Positions 1-12,200 of a DNA stretch of 64,000 bases are shown here, piece by piece. Each line of letters begins with the position of its first letter. Positions within the stretch are counted from its first letter, which is position 1. Source of the stretch: Chrysomallon squamiferum. Its lineage: Eukaryota > Mollusca > Gastropoda > Neomphalida > Peltospiridae. The notes under the pieces are model-generated. The model was not told the DNA's origin, did not search any database, and worked only from the letters and a program-made list of their open reading frames with translations. The DNA lies in contig CM022665.1 of NCBI GenBank assembly GCA_012295275.1, forward strand, positions 10,798,976 to 10,862,975, read 5' to 3'. The position numbers were made by a program, and so were the translations under genes.

Positions 1-275
1 AGTTACAATTACAATAAGGTAAAGAATATTACGAAACATTGGGAATATATATATTCTGATTTTTAAAAAAGGAAAATAAATTTTTGTTGGGTAAGTTTGT
101 TGGGCATTTTTATTGTAATTGTGATTAGGGTTTTTTGTTTATTTGTTTGTTATCATTATTATATAGATACCATTATTAATCCCCCCCATAGCTTCATCCT
201 AGTTTATATTAGAGCTCATAACTTCTTGAACATTTGTGTGGTTTATATATGTACCATTATGGACTGTACATCTTT

Positions 276-280
276 GTGTG

Positions 281-312
<32 letters not shown>

Positions 313-331
313 TGCGTGCGTGTGTGTGTGT
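276..331. repeat. Compound (GT)n-(GTGC)n-(GT)n microsatellite
   Basis: GT dinucleotides flank a run of GTGC tetranucleotides. The alternating purine-pyrimidine pattern is the type that can adopt Z-DNA. The reading frame across it is an artefact of the repeat. Confidence 0.9.
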
Positions 332-476
332 TTGAGCTGTGTGTATTTATCTCTGTTTTATATGTATATATGTATGTGGTCGTATGCGTGCATGTACATA
401 GATGTGTGAGAGACTTAATTTTTGGTGGCTAAACATTCTAAAGCTCTTCCTAAGACTCACTGTTTTGGGGTTTTTT

Positions 477-490
477 TATATATATATATA

Positions 491-540
<50 letters not shown>
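477..540. repeat. (TA)n followed by (TTA)n microsatellite
   Basis: A short TA run passes directly into an uninterrupted run of TTA trinucleotides. Confidence 0.9.
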
Positions 541-1258
541 GTTTACCAGACAAAGCACGTACGCTACAAATATGAGTATGTATATGTGTGTGTGAGTGTA
601 TGTGTACGTGTCAATTAATATTTAACGGTAACTCAACACACTGTAATATTATTTGATACATGTATACATTTCTTATATAATAAATTAAAAAAAAAGATTC
701 TAGAGAGGAAACCCGCAACCATATTACCGTTTGCTATAGTTATCGTTTAATAGCAAAGGATGTTTGTTAAATTCATTCTCCGTTAAACAGAAAAGCACTG
801 GCTGGAACGGGAAATTGATGACTGAAGTTCATAATTTAGCACGGACCCTTCATGCCTGCTTGCTAACCACTGAACCCGAAACCGTTTCATTAATAATAAA
901 GAGAATGAAATAAAATTACGTGTATGTTATTTAGTCCTTCCTGTCTCTCTATAATCGATCGTATGCATGTAGGTATTATTTGCATGTTTATTTAGATTTC
1001 CATTTTCTAATGAATAACTGCACTGGTAAACTGTAAGTTGATAACGAAGATAGAGTAAGTAAATATGTAAATAAGTATGCGGCGTTATTAAAATTACTTA
1101 TTTGGTAATAAAACCTAAAGTTTGTATATATGTAAATAAGTATGTCATATCATAAAAATGTATTTATTAGTAAAGGTAATTCAGGTGAATATGCAAATGT
1201 ATAATTATTATTCTACCTTAATAAAGTGACCGTAGTATCAGTTGCATAAAATAGATTT

Positions 1259-1260
<2 letters not shown>

Positions 1261-1314
<54 letters not shown>
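1261..1314. repeat. (AAT)n microsatellite
   Basis: Eighteen uninterrupted AAT trinucleotides, 54 bp. Shorter AAT or TTA runs recur throughout the first 33 kb. Confidence 0.95.
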
Positions 1315-1316
<2 letters not shown>

Positions 1317-2799
1317 TAAAGACAACAAAGTTATACAAATAAAAAAAGATGGTATATGAGTTATTCAGTACTCATATATAAATTGAAGTGATTCATTTAT
1401 TCAAATATGATGCATAAAAATAAACTGGTATTTAAAACTATGTAAACACGGTCTAGGTTTCATTATTATCATCATCATCATCATCATTTATTTTTATTAT
1501 TTTATTGTATTTTTTATTTTTTTTATTTACATTTTCTTTTTTTTTTTTTTTTTTTTTTTGGTCTTGAGAACAATATGTTCGCATGTTATTGACAATTACG
1601 TAATCAGCTACGCCATCTTAAAAAACATGATGATGAATGCTTGTGAAAATCGATTTCTTTCCCTTTTTTAAAACTTCATTTTCAGAAGGAAAAAAACTAA
1701 AATAAAATCACGACTTTTTTCTTTAAAAAACCAAACAACAACCAAACACCAGCCATAAATGTATATTATTTTACAGTCGCATGGAAATTTGTAATTACTT
1801 CCTTTACCCAAAGAGTTCTGGCAGCTGCCACGGTATATCGTTACCACTTACAGACGCGGTAGCCTCTGCTTTTATTGGAAACAAGGATCTGGTTTCGACA
1901 TTTTGAGGTATTATCTGCGCCAGTTCATGACAAAAAGGCCATCCTACTGCATTCTGAAACCTTACAAGTCTAGGCCATCTTGAAAAGAGGCTGCAACAAG
2001 CGGCAGCGCTGACATACAAAACCAATGGGAAGCAGATATTATTATTGGAGAGAAACTGCAAGGAATAATGCAATTCGATCGGTGGAGTTTTTCTGATATC
2101 TGAGACGGCACACAAATGGGTAGTACACAAATAGACACGGTGCTTACATGAAAAGAAACACGGTGAGACTTTCAGACTGACATTTCCAAGCTGAGGATTA
2201 AATTACCCAATTTTTCCTGCTCGCTGTGTTTGTTATGCTATTTATACGACACAAAATATTATCGCCAAATAAAAACCAATGTAGTAAAGACAGAGAGAGA
2301 GAGCCAGCCACAAACGGGCATAAAGTTCGTTAAAGTAATTTCCTTACGCAGTCGCCAACACCCAAGTCTGGTGGTGTAAGGTTTCATCTATTCCACTGCT
2401 CGTTGGTGCCCACTCCGGGAAGAAGATCGGGTTTCTGCCAATTTTCTCGCTGAATCAATAATACTAGTGATTAATGCTATACTAAAGGACATCTGCTGGG
2501 TTCGTTATTTTCTATCAAGGTAGAGAGAAAAGCGATATCTCTGTCCTACGCTTTCTCTTGATACCCGACCTTTCCAAGTAACGGAAGGGCCTTGCGCAGG
2601 AAATGGGGCTTCTCTAATGTCGATAAGACTCTAAATGTAAGGCGTTCGACCGAACACGCGCAACTGAATGTCTGCTTGCGTTGCAAAGCTTTGAATTAAT
2701 TTCGAATAAATTTGAAAGTTATGATCATTTTTAAAAAGTGGAAAGCGGAAAGCTGAGAGCGTGTGTATGTGTGTGTGTGTTCAAGATTGATGTATACAA

Positions 2800-3035
2800 A
2801 TGAACGAGTTATTTATTAAGACATGTTGTATAAAATGAAGTGAGTTACTTAATCAGTAATGTTGTATAAAATGAATTCAGTTCCTTATTCAGTAATGATG
2901 TATAAAATGAAGTGTTATTTATTCAGTACTGGTTTATAAAAGAGAGTAAGCTATTTATTCATTAATGATGTATGAAATGGAGTGTTGTTCGTTTTATGTA
3001 GCACTGATGTACGAAATGAAGTGAGTTATTTAACT
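2800..3035. repeat. Degenerate minisatellite, unit about 36 bp, about six copies
   Basis: Successive units share a 'gagttatttattcag' part and a 'gatgtataaaatgaagtg' part with point differences and small indels. A single related copy appears at about 1355-1400. Confidence 0.75.
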
Positions 3036-4611
3036 ATCCCAAAAAGCTGATGATATTTTAAGAAATTCTCAACAACAGGAAGCTGTTATGTCATAACGTT
3101 TGATAACTAAAAAACAACAACATGCTGCATAAAAAAACTAAAAATAATTCTTTAGCTAAAACGGATTCTGACAGGTAGCATAAATTTATTCATTAAAAAA
3201 AAATGTTCTGTTATGTGCGCTGTTGTAGATTTATTCACAAGTTTCTCGCTTTTGCTGTCTAAAAACTAATCATTCACCAAAGATTCGAGACAACCCAATG
3301 ACGGCCTCTGTATCAATCACCGCAAATTGGCATGCATATGACACCTGGCTGTTGACAGCAGTAAAAGGACGTGTCATCACCCGTAAGCCAATACTGTTTT
3401 ATTTAGAAAAAAATAAAGCAAACCCAACACCAATCGTCTTGGGCGTCTCTTTCGCTGCTGCGGACAGCTTTGAAATTAGGAAAACCGCTGAGTGAATTAA
3501 TAAAAGTCCACCATCAAAGTTCTCCGTTTTCTGATACCAGATCCTGTCAAGCCACTGTAACCAACAGCCAAAGCGAGAGAATGCCGTCTTTTGACTTCGT
3601 AATTGGAAAAATGGAGAATTCATCCAAAATAGGAAATAAACAGGATCAGCAATTAGCTAATAGAAATCAGTTGATTGATGACTGATTATAGTTTGTATCG
3701 GGTTTCTCTCTCTCTACAAAAGGAGACTGATCGCGGCGTATGTTGGCTGCTATACGGTTTATGGTTTAAGGCTTCAGACGGGATCCAGTTACAAGGAACT
3801 GTCCCCGCAAACTAAATGTAATTAGCCGAAAAGGGCTTGAAAATCTTTATAGAAATGCAATATCAGTACGAAATTTGTCATGCTCAGTACATATTCTTTT
3901 GTTGTAAGATTTTTATTCAAAGTTTCGATTTATCGCTGGACATTTGCTGTTTATAATTTTATTAACATTCAGCAGTCTTCTGAAACAGCTAAAACTGTTA
4001 CTGTATCCTTGTTTTGTATTTTATTATGGCTCTCTTCTTTAATAAAAATAATAATAATAAAATAAAAAATCCAGTTAAATAACAAACTCAAACATTCGTA
4101 TTTAAAGCCTACTCTCCAGCAATACATACATTTAAATATGGATTAATCGATAGCAATGTCATTTTAATATTATCTTCAGCTGTCATTTTTTACGTGCAGC
4201 CTGCTGTCTTTATTTGCATGTCTCATGCAGTATTGTTTGCTTTTTATTTTTCTTCTTTAGTTGATGTAATATTTTTGGAGACCTCAAGGCCGCAATTAAC
4301 TGCTTTTCTAGTTTTTAATCCGCATTTTTATACTTATTCTGTCAAAGATAATGGCATATCATTTTCCCAGTCTAGTTCAGTGTATATTTTAAGAAAGAAT
4401 AGTATATTATAAACTATATACCTTAATATGGCATATCTTTGGCAAAGATAAATGTGTGTTCTTTTCTCAGTCTATCTGAATATATTTAATTTTATAAAAA
4501 CATATTTTTTTGCAAAGCTTATTTTGACGTATTCCATCTTCCATCAATCATTGTGTATATTTCAAAAGAATTATCCATTGAATGGTATATATCTAAGTAT
4601 AGCATATCCCG

Positions 4612-4614
<3 letters not shown>

Positions 4615-4667
<53 letters not shown>
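4615..4667. repeat. (AC)n microsatellite
   Basis: Uninterrupted AC dinucleotides, 53 bp. Confidence 0.95.
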
Positions 4668-4671
<4 letters not shown>

Positions 4672-5984
4672 AAAGTAACATATTTTACATGAACCATGTA
4701 TATTTAGAACAACTGTGTACTGTAAGACATACATATATATATATATGATAATATCGGCCATATTAAGAATTATATACTATACAGTATACTCCATAGAGGG
4801 ACAAATCCCATGTTATACTAACCATGTTTATATTATTATTATCATAAAGTTTTTCCCATAGAATCATATATCCTATATTCCAACAATTATAATAATATTA
4901 AAAAAGAATCATCTATTGTAAAGCATATCCCAAAGTTTGACATATCCAATATTATATTAATGTGTATATTTACATAAAAATGGTAATAAGTGCTTTTTAA
5001 TATATCTAATAGTGCATATGAAAAAAAAATGAAAAAAAAAAGGATATGTTTTATGGAAACTGTTATATAGTGTGGTATAACGTAGTTTTTCATATCCGTT
5101 TTGAAAATATGATTTTTGAAATAATAAGTACGTATTACGAAGGATAATTACACAGTGCCACCTATCGTCAGCAAAGAGACACTCACACGATAAACATACG
5201 TTGACGTAAATGATTTAAACACATTTTGCAAATTTTGCTTCTGGTTTCACACGACATACACTACCTACCGAAGTAACAGATAGAATTTCCTCTCTTTGTT
5301 TTCCGTTAATAGACTTTTAAATAAAAACACACATTTTTCATAAATATTGACAAAGGGGGAAAAAATATACTAAAAAAAAAAAATTAAAATGAAACAAATT
5401 ACATTATGTAAATAATGCAAACTTGATAATTCAATCTTAAGTGTTTCGGTTAATTTTAAGAGGTGAATTCGTAAATGAAATTGAATTTTTGAGTTCGAAT
5501 ACTGAAATTTAATATTTTCTGAATATTAAAATAATCTTTTAAACATAACCAAACGAACTTTTGGTTCTCAGTGTTAACTTATGTCTGAAATATTGGATTT
5601 TTCAAAAATATTTTTTGGGTAACTTTCCAATAAATAAATAATGTAATGTAATATAGTATGATATGGTATGGTACGGTGCGGTATTATATGGTAATATAAG
5701 ATAATGTAATTTATTATTGTTTATAATTTCACTACACAGAACAGTCTGTCGTTAAAAAAGACTAGAAGCATTTTAAAAAGATGAAATAGCTGTACAAGAT
5801 TTTTTTTTTAATTCTCAGTACAAAGATTTGTATAATATTTCATTTATTCTAAGCATATTTTTATTTATTTATTTATTTATTATGTCTGTGTTTGTTTAGT
5901 CCAAACGTATATTATGTTTTTACCAGCTATACTTTCTACAATTAAGATATGTTGTTTCGTAGCATAAGGGTATTACAAAATCGC

Positions 5985-6315
5985 AATATATTGGCTTGAC
6001 TGTATCACAGTGTAATTCTTGACATTAAGGCAGTATAATGGGGCGACAGTATCGTAATAAAATGTCTTGACTATTGACTTCACTGTATAGCATTATAACA
6101 ACAGCTTGACTGAACCGCAGTATAATTTCTTGACTGTCACAATATAAGGGCTTGACTGTATGAAATGTAATGGCTTGTGTCATCTCAGTTTAATGGCTTG
6201 AGAATATCGCAGTATAATAATGGCTTAACTATATCGGAATTTTTTGTAATAGCTTAACTATGACAATATAATTACTTCGCTATTTCGGAATATAATGGCT
6301 AGACTGTACCGTTGA
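5985..6315. repeat. Degenerate minisatellite with 'cttgactgtat...cagtataa' unit, about 24 bp
   Basis: The word 'cttgact' or close variants recurs about ten times (near 5995, 6018, 6065, 6104, 6129, 6151, 6172, 6196, 6223, 6252). It alternates with 'gcagtataatgg'. Spacing of 22 to 47 bases suggests a unit near 24 bp with losses and double units. Confidence 0.65.
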
Positions 6316-6586
6316 GCACATAAAATTTTCCAGGAATATGATACGCACCGTCCCAAATGTTTTGCTTTGTTTTTGCTGTTATAAAAACCATGGCGGCTGG
6401 TTTAGTTTATTACTTAAAATAAAATTTGATATTTTTATCCGTTTATTACTTTTTTATTACTTACCTTTTACCTCAAAGTTGTAGACATTCCTATGCAATT
6501 TTATTGTTCCCCATTTTAAAAGTGGAAAGGATAGAACCACCCCCCATTCCAATTTATGTCCATATGTTTTTCTCACTATCTTTTGT

Positions 6587-6590
<4 letters not shown>

Positions 6591-6675
<85 letters not shown>
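6591..6675. repeat. (TC)n microsatellite, 85 bp
   Basis: A pure pyrimidine dinucleotide tract. The Ser-Leu and Arg-Glu open frames through it are repeat artefacts. Confidence 0.97.
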
Positions 6676-6678
<3 letters not shown>

Positions 6679-6866
6679 AGTGCGTGTTTGTTTCTGTATG
6701 CATATGTACGTAAAACTTTCAATCAATAATATCGTCTATCAGTAAACCTTTACACATAGATATATACATGATTTTAGCATTTTTATTTGTTATTTTCTTT
6801 AAATGAAATCAGATTTTGTAAATTTCTAAACATTTATCTTTCATTATGGTGTTTATTGATCATCAG

Positions 6867-6872
6867 CTTCTT

Positions 6873-6950
<78 letters not shown>
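6867..6950. repeat. (TTC)n followed by (TTA)n microsatellite
   Basis: A run of TTC trinucleotides switches to TTA at about 6900, probably through a point mutation that then spread by slippage. Confidence 0.93.
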
Positions 6951-7559
6951 CATTTTAATTCGAGGGACTGTTAGGAAAATAGTATTCATTTATAAGAAGA
7001 ATACATTTTTTTTTTTTTTTAACTTTTAAAAAAAATTCAATTAATGCGATTTGTCACGTATATTATTCCGAAAGGAATTTTTCTAAAGTCAGTTGCAGAC
7101 GATCGGGTTGTGATACGCGGGAAACTGAAACTTCGTGTATTTTCGTTACCAAAGTGGCTGCACCGCGTCCCACCAGGTAGATAAGACGTATACCATAGAC
7201 AGGTTTGCAATGATCAAATTACTCCATATCTATTTTTGAAGCTACCTTAGTTGCAAAGATTCTTGAAACTGATCCCGCGTTGGGAGAGTTACCTGATCCG
7301 CGGAACCATTGCCAGAAGCGTGCAGAGTACCCCGGCCTTTGATTACCTCGCGCACGCAGCTTACCAGAAACACAACCCCATAATGTATATCAAGTGGTTA
7401 CTCTTAAATTGGCTCTCACTGGCATTCCAAAGTTTGTGGAAATTTTTAGAATTTTTTTTTTTTTTTTTTTTTTTCCAGATCTTCTAAGATTTTTCTTTCT
7501 TCTTCTTTATTTATTTATTTATTTTTTTTTTTTCTTAAATGAAAGCTTATCTTATTTCT

Positions 7560-8170
7560 TGTGGTGAATTTTATATTGTAATCTTTAAGATTCTTTGTTA
7601 ATTCTACGTTGTAAAGGTATTATATTTCTTTTATTTAACTCTCTGTTTTAAAGGTATTGTTATAGTATATGTTTAGATTTTCTTTTATTTAACTTCGAGT
7701 TGTAAAGGTTATATTAAAGTTTATGTTAAGATTTTCTTTCATTTAACTCTCACGTTTGTAAAGGTATTGTTACAGTTTATGTTAAGAGTTTCTTTTATTT
7801 AATTCTACATTGTAAAGGTAATACTAAAGCTTATAAAACTATTTTATTTTATTTAACTCTACGGTATAAAGGTAATATTAAAGTTTATGTTTTTTAAGAA
7901 TTTCTTTTATTCAACTTTATTTTGTCAAGATGTGAAAGTTTTTCTAAGATTTTCGTATATTTATCTCTGCTTTATCTTCAGACATTCTCTTAACTCTTCA
8001 TAGCAAAGGTAGTATTTATGTTTATGTTGTTAACATATACTTTTATTTAAATAATATTTTTTTTAAAGGTATTCTTTTGTTTTAAGTTTATAATATTTAT
8101 CTCTGCACTGTACAGGTATTCTTTTGTTTAAATACATGTGGTTAAGATATTCTTTTATTCAACTGCATAC
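7560..8170. repeat. Degenerate minisatellite, unit about 54 bp
   Basis: The motif 'gtaaaggta' followed by 'agtttatgttaagatt' and 'cttttatttaact' recurs with 'taaagg' anchors near 7611, 7649, 7702, 7758, 7812 and 7866. Spacing is mostly 53-56 bases. More diverged copies continue to about 8170. Confidence 0.75.
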
Positions 8171-8721
8171 AAGCACTGCTTTGCTTATGTTGTTAAAATG
8201 TATTTATTTTAATGAATCTTGCAAAAGTAATATTCTGTTTAAATCCCAACTACTGAGATATACTCCCATTCACGCTGCAGAACAACAAAACGCTTCTTTT
8301 TTTTTCTTCTTATTCTTCTTCTTCTCTTTTTTTTTTTTCCCGGTTAAAATATTCTTTTTGTTTTAAGTCTACGTCGTTTCACCGTCTGAATATCCGTGTC
8401 TGTCTGTTGTTATTTGTTCTGAGTTTTTCAATATAACAGTAACACACCTTTTTTTTTTTTTCTTTCTTTCTTTCTTTCTTTCTTTCTTATTGTTTCCCTG
8501 TTTAATGTGTTTATTATTTAATTTGCTAATTTCTAACAATCCATGCAGGAATGTCTTGATCTTTATTTCAGTTTGCTTTATCTCCGTGGACGTGTAGGAA
8601 TGTGCCTATGTGTGTGTGTGCGTGTGTATGTACATGTACGTATGTGTATGTATCTATGTATGTGTGTGTATGTATGAATGTATGGATGGATGCATGTGTG
8701 TGTGTGTGTGTGTATACAGAT

Positions 8722-8753
<32 letters not shown>

Positions 8754-9002
8754 TATATATATTTATGAGTGTTTACGTATGTACGTGTGTGTGTAGGGTG
8801 TTGGTGTATGTATATATGTGTTTTGTTATTTTAAATGTCTGCAGCTTTTTATTTTTATTTTTTTAATTTTTTTTTTTATTAATAACTATTATTAGAAATC
8901 GATTTAACATGAAACCTGCTTTATGCTTATTTATTAAGATTTCCTAACTTTAAAATAAAAATAATTCTTGTTATTTACTTATATTTATTTTCACTCTTGT
9001 AG

Positions 9003-9219
9003 GATTATGCCAAAGACATGATGAAGGAAATGCTGGGTTGGTATGGCTACGACACCAAGGTAGATAACCGTGAAACAGACACACCTAAAGAAGAAAGGTA
9101 CCAGCTTGCAGCTTTGGATGACGGGAGCAACGGACTGGGTGACCATCCTCCGGACTGCGCTAGTACGGACGGCAGCGAGACGGACCAGATGTCCCATGAC
9201 AGCGATAATGGAAGACAAA
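9003..9219 (+). CDS. SOBP: SOBP exon with the MLGWYGYD motif
   Basis: The acceptor is 'ttgtag' and the donor 'gtatgt'. The exon starts in phase 0 and ends with one base of a split Ser codon that the exon at 14469 completes. It encodes 72 full residues; the rest after the motif is acidic and polar. Confidence 0.9.
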
Positions 9220-12200
9220 GTATGTTTTATCTGGAAATGTATAAAAATTCGTGTCACAATTTGATCCAAGGCAAGGGTCAAAGTCTTTATATAAAAACGT
9301 GATCCGAGCTGTCAGAGGCACATAACAAATGGTATCGTGGTTAGAGGTTTATTCAAAAGATATTAAGTTATCTCATGTATCGATACGTATTATATCACAA
9401 CGTCTTAGATTTTTTTGTAATTTAGTCCTCATCATTTCAGACAAAGTACTGAGCGTAAATATCCCGTCAGTTTGTACAACCCTCAATTGTTATTTTGGTG
9501 GTGTTGATGTTAATGTAGTTGGTGGTGGTGGAGATTATGATATTGTTGTCGGTGCGGATATTGTTGTTGTCGTTCCCGTTTTTGTTTTTTAACGTTTTCC
9601 TAAGACTAGCATCTCTCGTAAACAGTGAATCACATACAGTGACTTATACCCTTTGTAACAAGGGCTTCGTTCTTTCACCTAACCGAGGACAGATTCAGAG
9701 TCAATTTCGAGCATGAAAGTCTTTGTCCAACGCTATCAAATTCTGTATTACGAGATCTTGGCCCTTTTTCAAACGTGACCCTACTGTAACCCACCCCGAC
9801 AGATAACCGTGGATCGTCCTCACAATTACAAGGAATCAGTTACGCGGGTCGCAAGTCGCCTGTATTGTAGGTATTGTGTAATACGCACGGATCACTGGGC
9901 TGCCACAAGATGAAGTTTTTCTCTCGTGGGATTAAGTGCGATTTAAGAGGTCCTGTAGTGTGTCGTACGAACAATCTGCAATTAAAGTCAAAACGTTTTC
10001 TGACACTCATAGGTCACCGGTTGGTGTAAACTACAATAGAATCAATGTAGTCACGGTAAACAGTGATATGGTTAATTGAAACGCAAGTTTGAGACACAGT
10101 TTCTTGCGTAGTTGGGTGTTTTTTTTTTTTTTTTGTATTATTCTTTTCTTTTCTTTTCTGTTGTAGCAATACTGAAATTAATATTTAGCTAGTTTAGGAA
10201 GTTATTGAGTTGTTCAGTCTTGTAAAGTCTGTTCGTTTTCTTTCACATGGACTTTTACGATAATAGTAGAATAGTACTATATAACTGTTGTGAATTTGTC
10301 ATTTACTTTGGATGTTCTGTTGGTCTGACTAAATCGACGTCTTCAGTTTAAGGTCAGTAAACGGGGAGGTGTAATAAAACGAAGCATTGTACGAGGATTT
10401 CTAGTTCTTGAAAATGAATTTATTTCTTCAGTTTTGAAGTTGAATTTTAAATAACATTTTTAGAAATAAAAATTAAATTCGCTTAAAATGAGTGAGTGAA
10501 TGCCAAAGATGCTAAACTGAAAATTTGTTGGACAGGTGTGTCTTTAATTTAGTAACTACACGCAGGCTGATAGGTAGATAGTTAGGTAGATTACAAGATA
10601 TTTAAACAGAAAGCAAGAAAGACGTTCAAGCAAAAAAATATAAAATATTAGTAATAAAAAAAAAAAAAAAAAAAAAAAAAAACTAAATGTGAAAGAAAGA
10701 AAAGAAAAAAGTAAGAATTCCAATAGTTTCAGATTAACAAATAAATTTTAATTACTTTTTAAAGCCTACCCGTATTACATTTAATTAACGTTTATTTATT
10801 AACAACAGTGTAACTGAAATATCACTTCTTAATAACCAAAAATTAATGAACTATAAAACTCGCTAAAGTTAGTAATAAACAACAATATCTTGTATTGATT
10901 GAATATAGGAAACGTACCAAACATAAGAGGATCCATTGCGAGTGTAAGAAGTGTGAGGGGCCCGGGAGGTGGGGTGTTCGGAAAATGGGGTAAGAGGGGA
11001 GTAATGAACAAGGGAGGGAGGTTCTTGAATGCTGCAATGCAGGCACAACAACGACTCTGCCAAGTATAACCTAAGTCTGCGTAAGACGAACACGATACAC
11101 TCCCGGTGAAATCTTCCCCCTCCCTTGCTGGGTCGAGGCGGGATCGTGTTTCTTGCAAATGTGGAATGATTTATTGAAAACGTCAGAGCAGATTAATGCA
11201 CTGTGTTTTTCATTACATGTACAACTTTAACTATCTGAAAGACGATAGGTTCAGGATATGAGATGGATAGGGATTTCACTGCAGCTCTACTATCCTGTTT
11301 CACCACTATCTGCTGGCCGCATAAATTTCCAGTGAAAGTTGTTTGTTCGGTTAGGTGTTTTTCGCCCCGATATGCGATCACCATTATTCTCTTGAAATAC
11401 GGCCGCGTTTTGCAAACAGTAATATATATTCCGTTCTCTTTGTCCTCTGTGTAATCAGTCGTAATGTATAGCTAAGGAAGCGTATTAAAATTAAATATCA
11501 GTCATACACACTTGTTAAGTTGTCCGCCATATTGTTAGATTCTCAGAATTCGAGAATTGTCCAAAATAAATAGCTAATTTCTTTCTTCTTCTTTTTTTTT
11601 TTTCTTTCTTTCATTCCTTTTCTTCGTTTTCTTATTCGTTTTTTTTTTTTTTTTTTTTTTTTATAGGTATAGATTCACTGATATGTTTATGTTGATCAAG
11701 GTTTATCGCTAACGGAATTAGCTATTATTTTTATCAGATTTATATTATTAGCTGTGTTGTTGTTTTCATCATGTTTGTTTTCATTATAATTCGGCAACAT
11801 TTTATAAAATACACAATTACGTTAGCTATCAGTGCGTGTGTGCTGTGTGAGTGTGGGCGTGTAACTCTATATTGGAATGTATATGTGTTTGTTTAAACTT
11901 GTTTATGCATGTGCTTGTTCATGTGCATGAATTGATCGATCAGTGAAAGGTGTGTATGGATGTGTGTGTTGATGTGTATATGTATGTGTATGAATGTATG
12001 TAAAATGTATATTTATACGTATGTATATTTGTATACGTGTATAGTATGTATAAAATATAAGCAACCGAGGGTATGTAGGTATCTGTGTACAGATGAATTA
12101 ATTAGATTTTTGTTTTCTTTGTTTCAAAACGAAACAAATGGTTTTCAGCATGGATTACGTTTTTAACGTATGGCTTCATGCTGACAGTGTAAGTGATACG

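Larger units (their letters stand above)
1..9002. other. Non-coding stretch upstream of the first visible SOBP exon (intron or 5' flank)
   Basis: I see no supportable coding exon here. Because the exon at 9003 starts with an acceptor and lacks the family's N-terminus, this is most likely SOBP intron. Contents: GT/GTGC microsatellite near 276-331, (TA)/(TTA)n 477-540, (AAT)n 1261-1314, a roughly 36-bp minisatellite 2800-3035, (AC)n 4615-4667, a roughly 24-bp minisatellite 5985-6315, (TC)n 6591-6675, (TTC)/(TTA)n 6867-6950, a roughly 54-bp minisatellite 7560-8170, and (GACA)n 8727-8752. Less repetitive, relatively GC-rich islands lie near 1800-2660, 3290-3620 and 7080-7400; they have no recognisable protein. 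Confidence 0.6.

Noticed and set aside
840-890. Possible tRNA-derived SINE fragment ('gcttgctaaccactgaac')
   Set aside because: It resembles cephalopod tRNA-SINE wording only in a few words. Promoter boxes, body and tail are absent, so it is not supportable.
1804-2130. Minus-strand frame of 108 codons
   Set aside because: No domain, no similarity I recognise, and no supporting exon signals.
2800-3035. CRISPR-like array
   Set aside because: Units are diverged throughout with no conserved repeat/unique spacer pattern, and the DNA is animal; it is a minisatellite.
6426-6726. Ser-Leu and Arg-Glu repeat proteins at the (TC)n tract, and similar frames at 26.5-27.4 kb, 4.5-4.7 kb and 18.5-18.8 kb
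   Set aside because: These are translations of dinucleotide repeats with no other coding sign.
10829-11158. Minus-strand frame of 109 codons
   Set aside because: Overlapping frames are equally open, and there is no recognisable domain or splice context.
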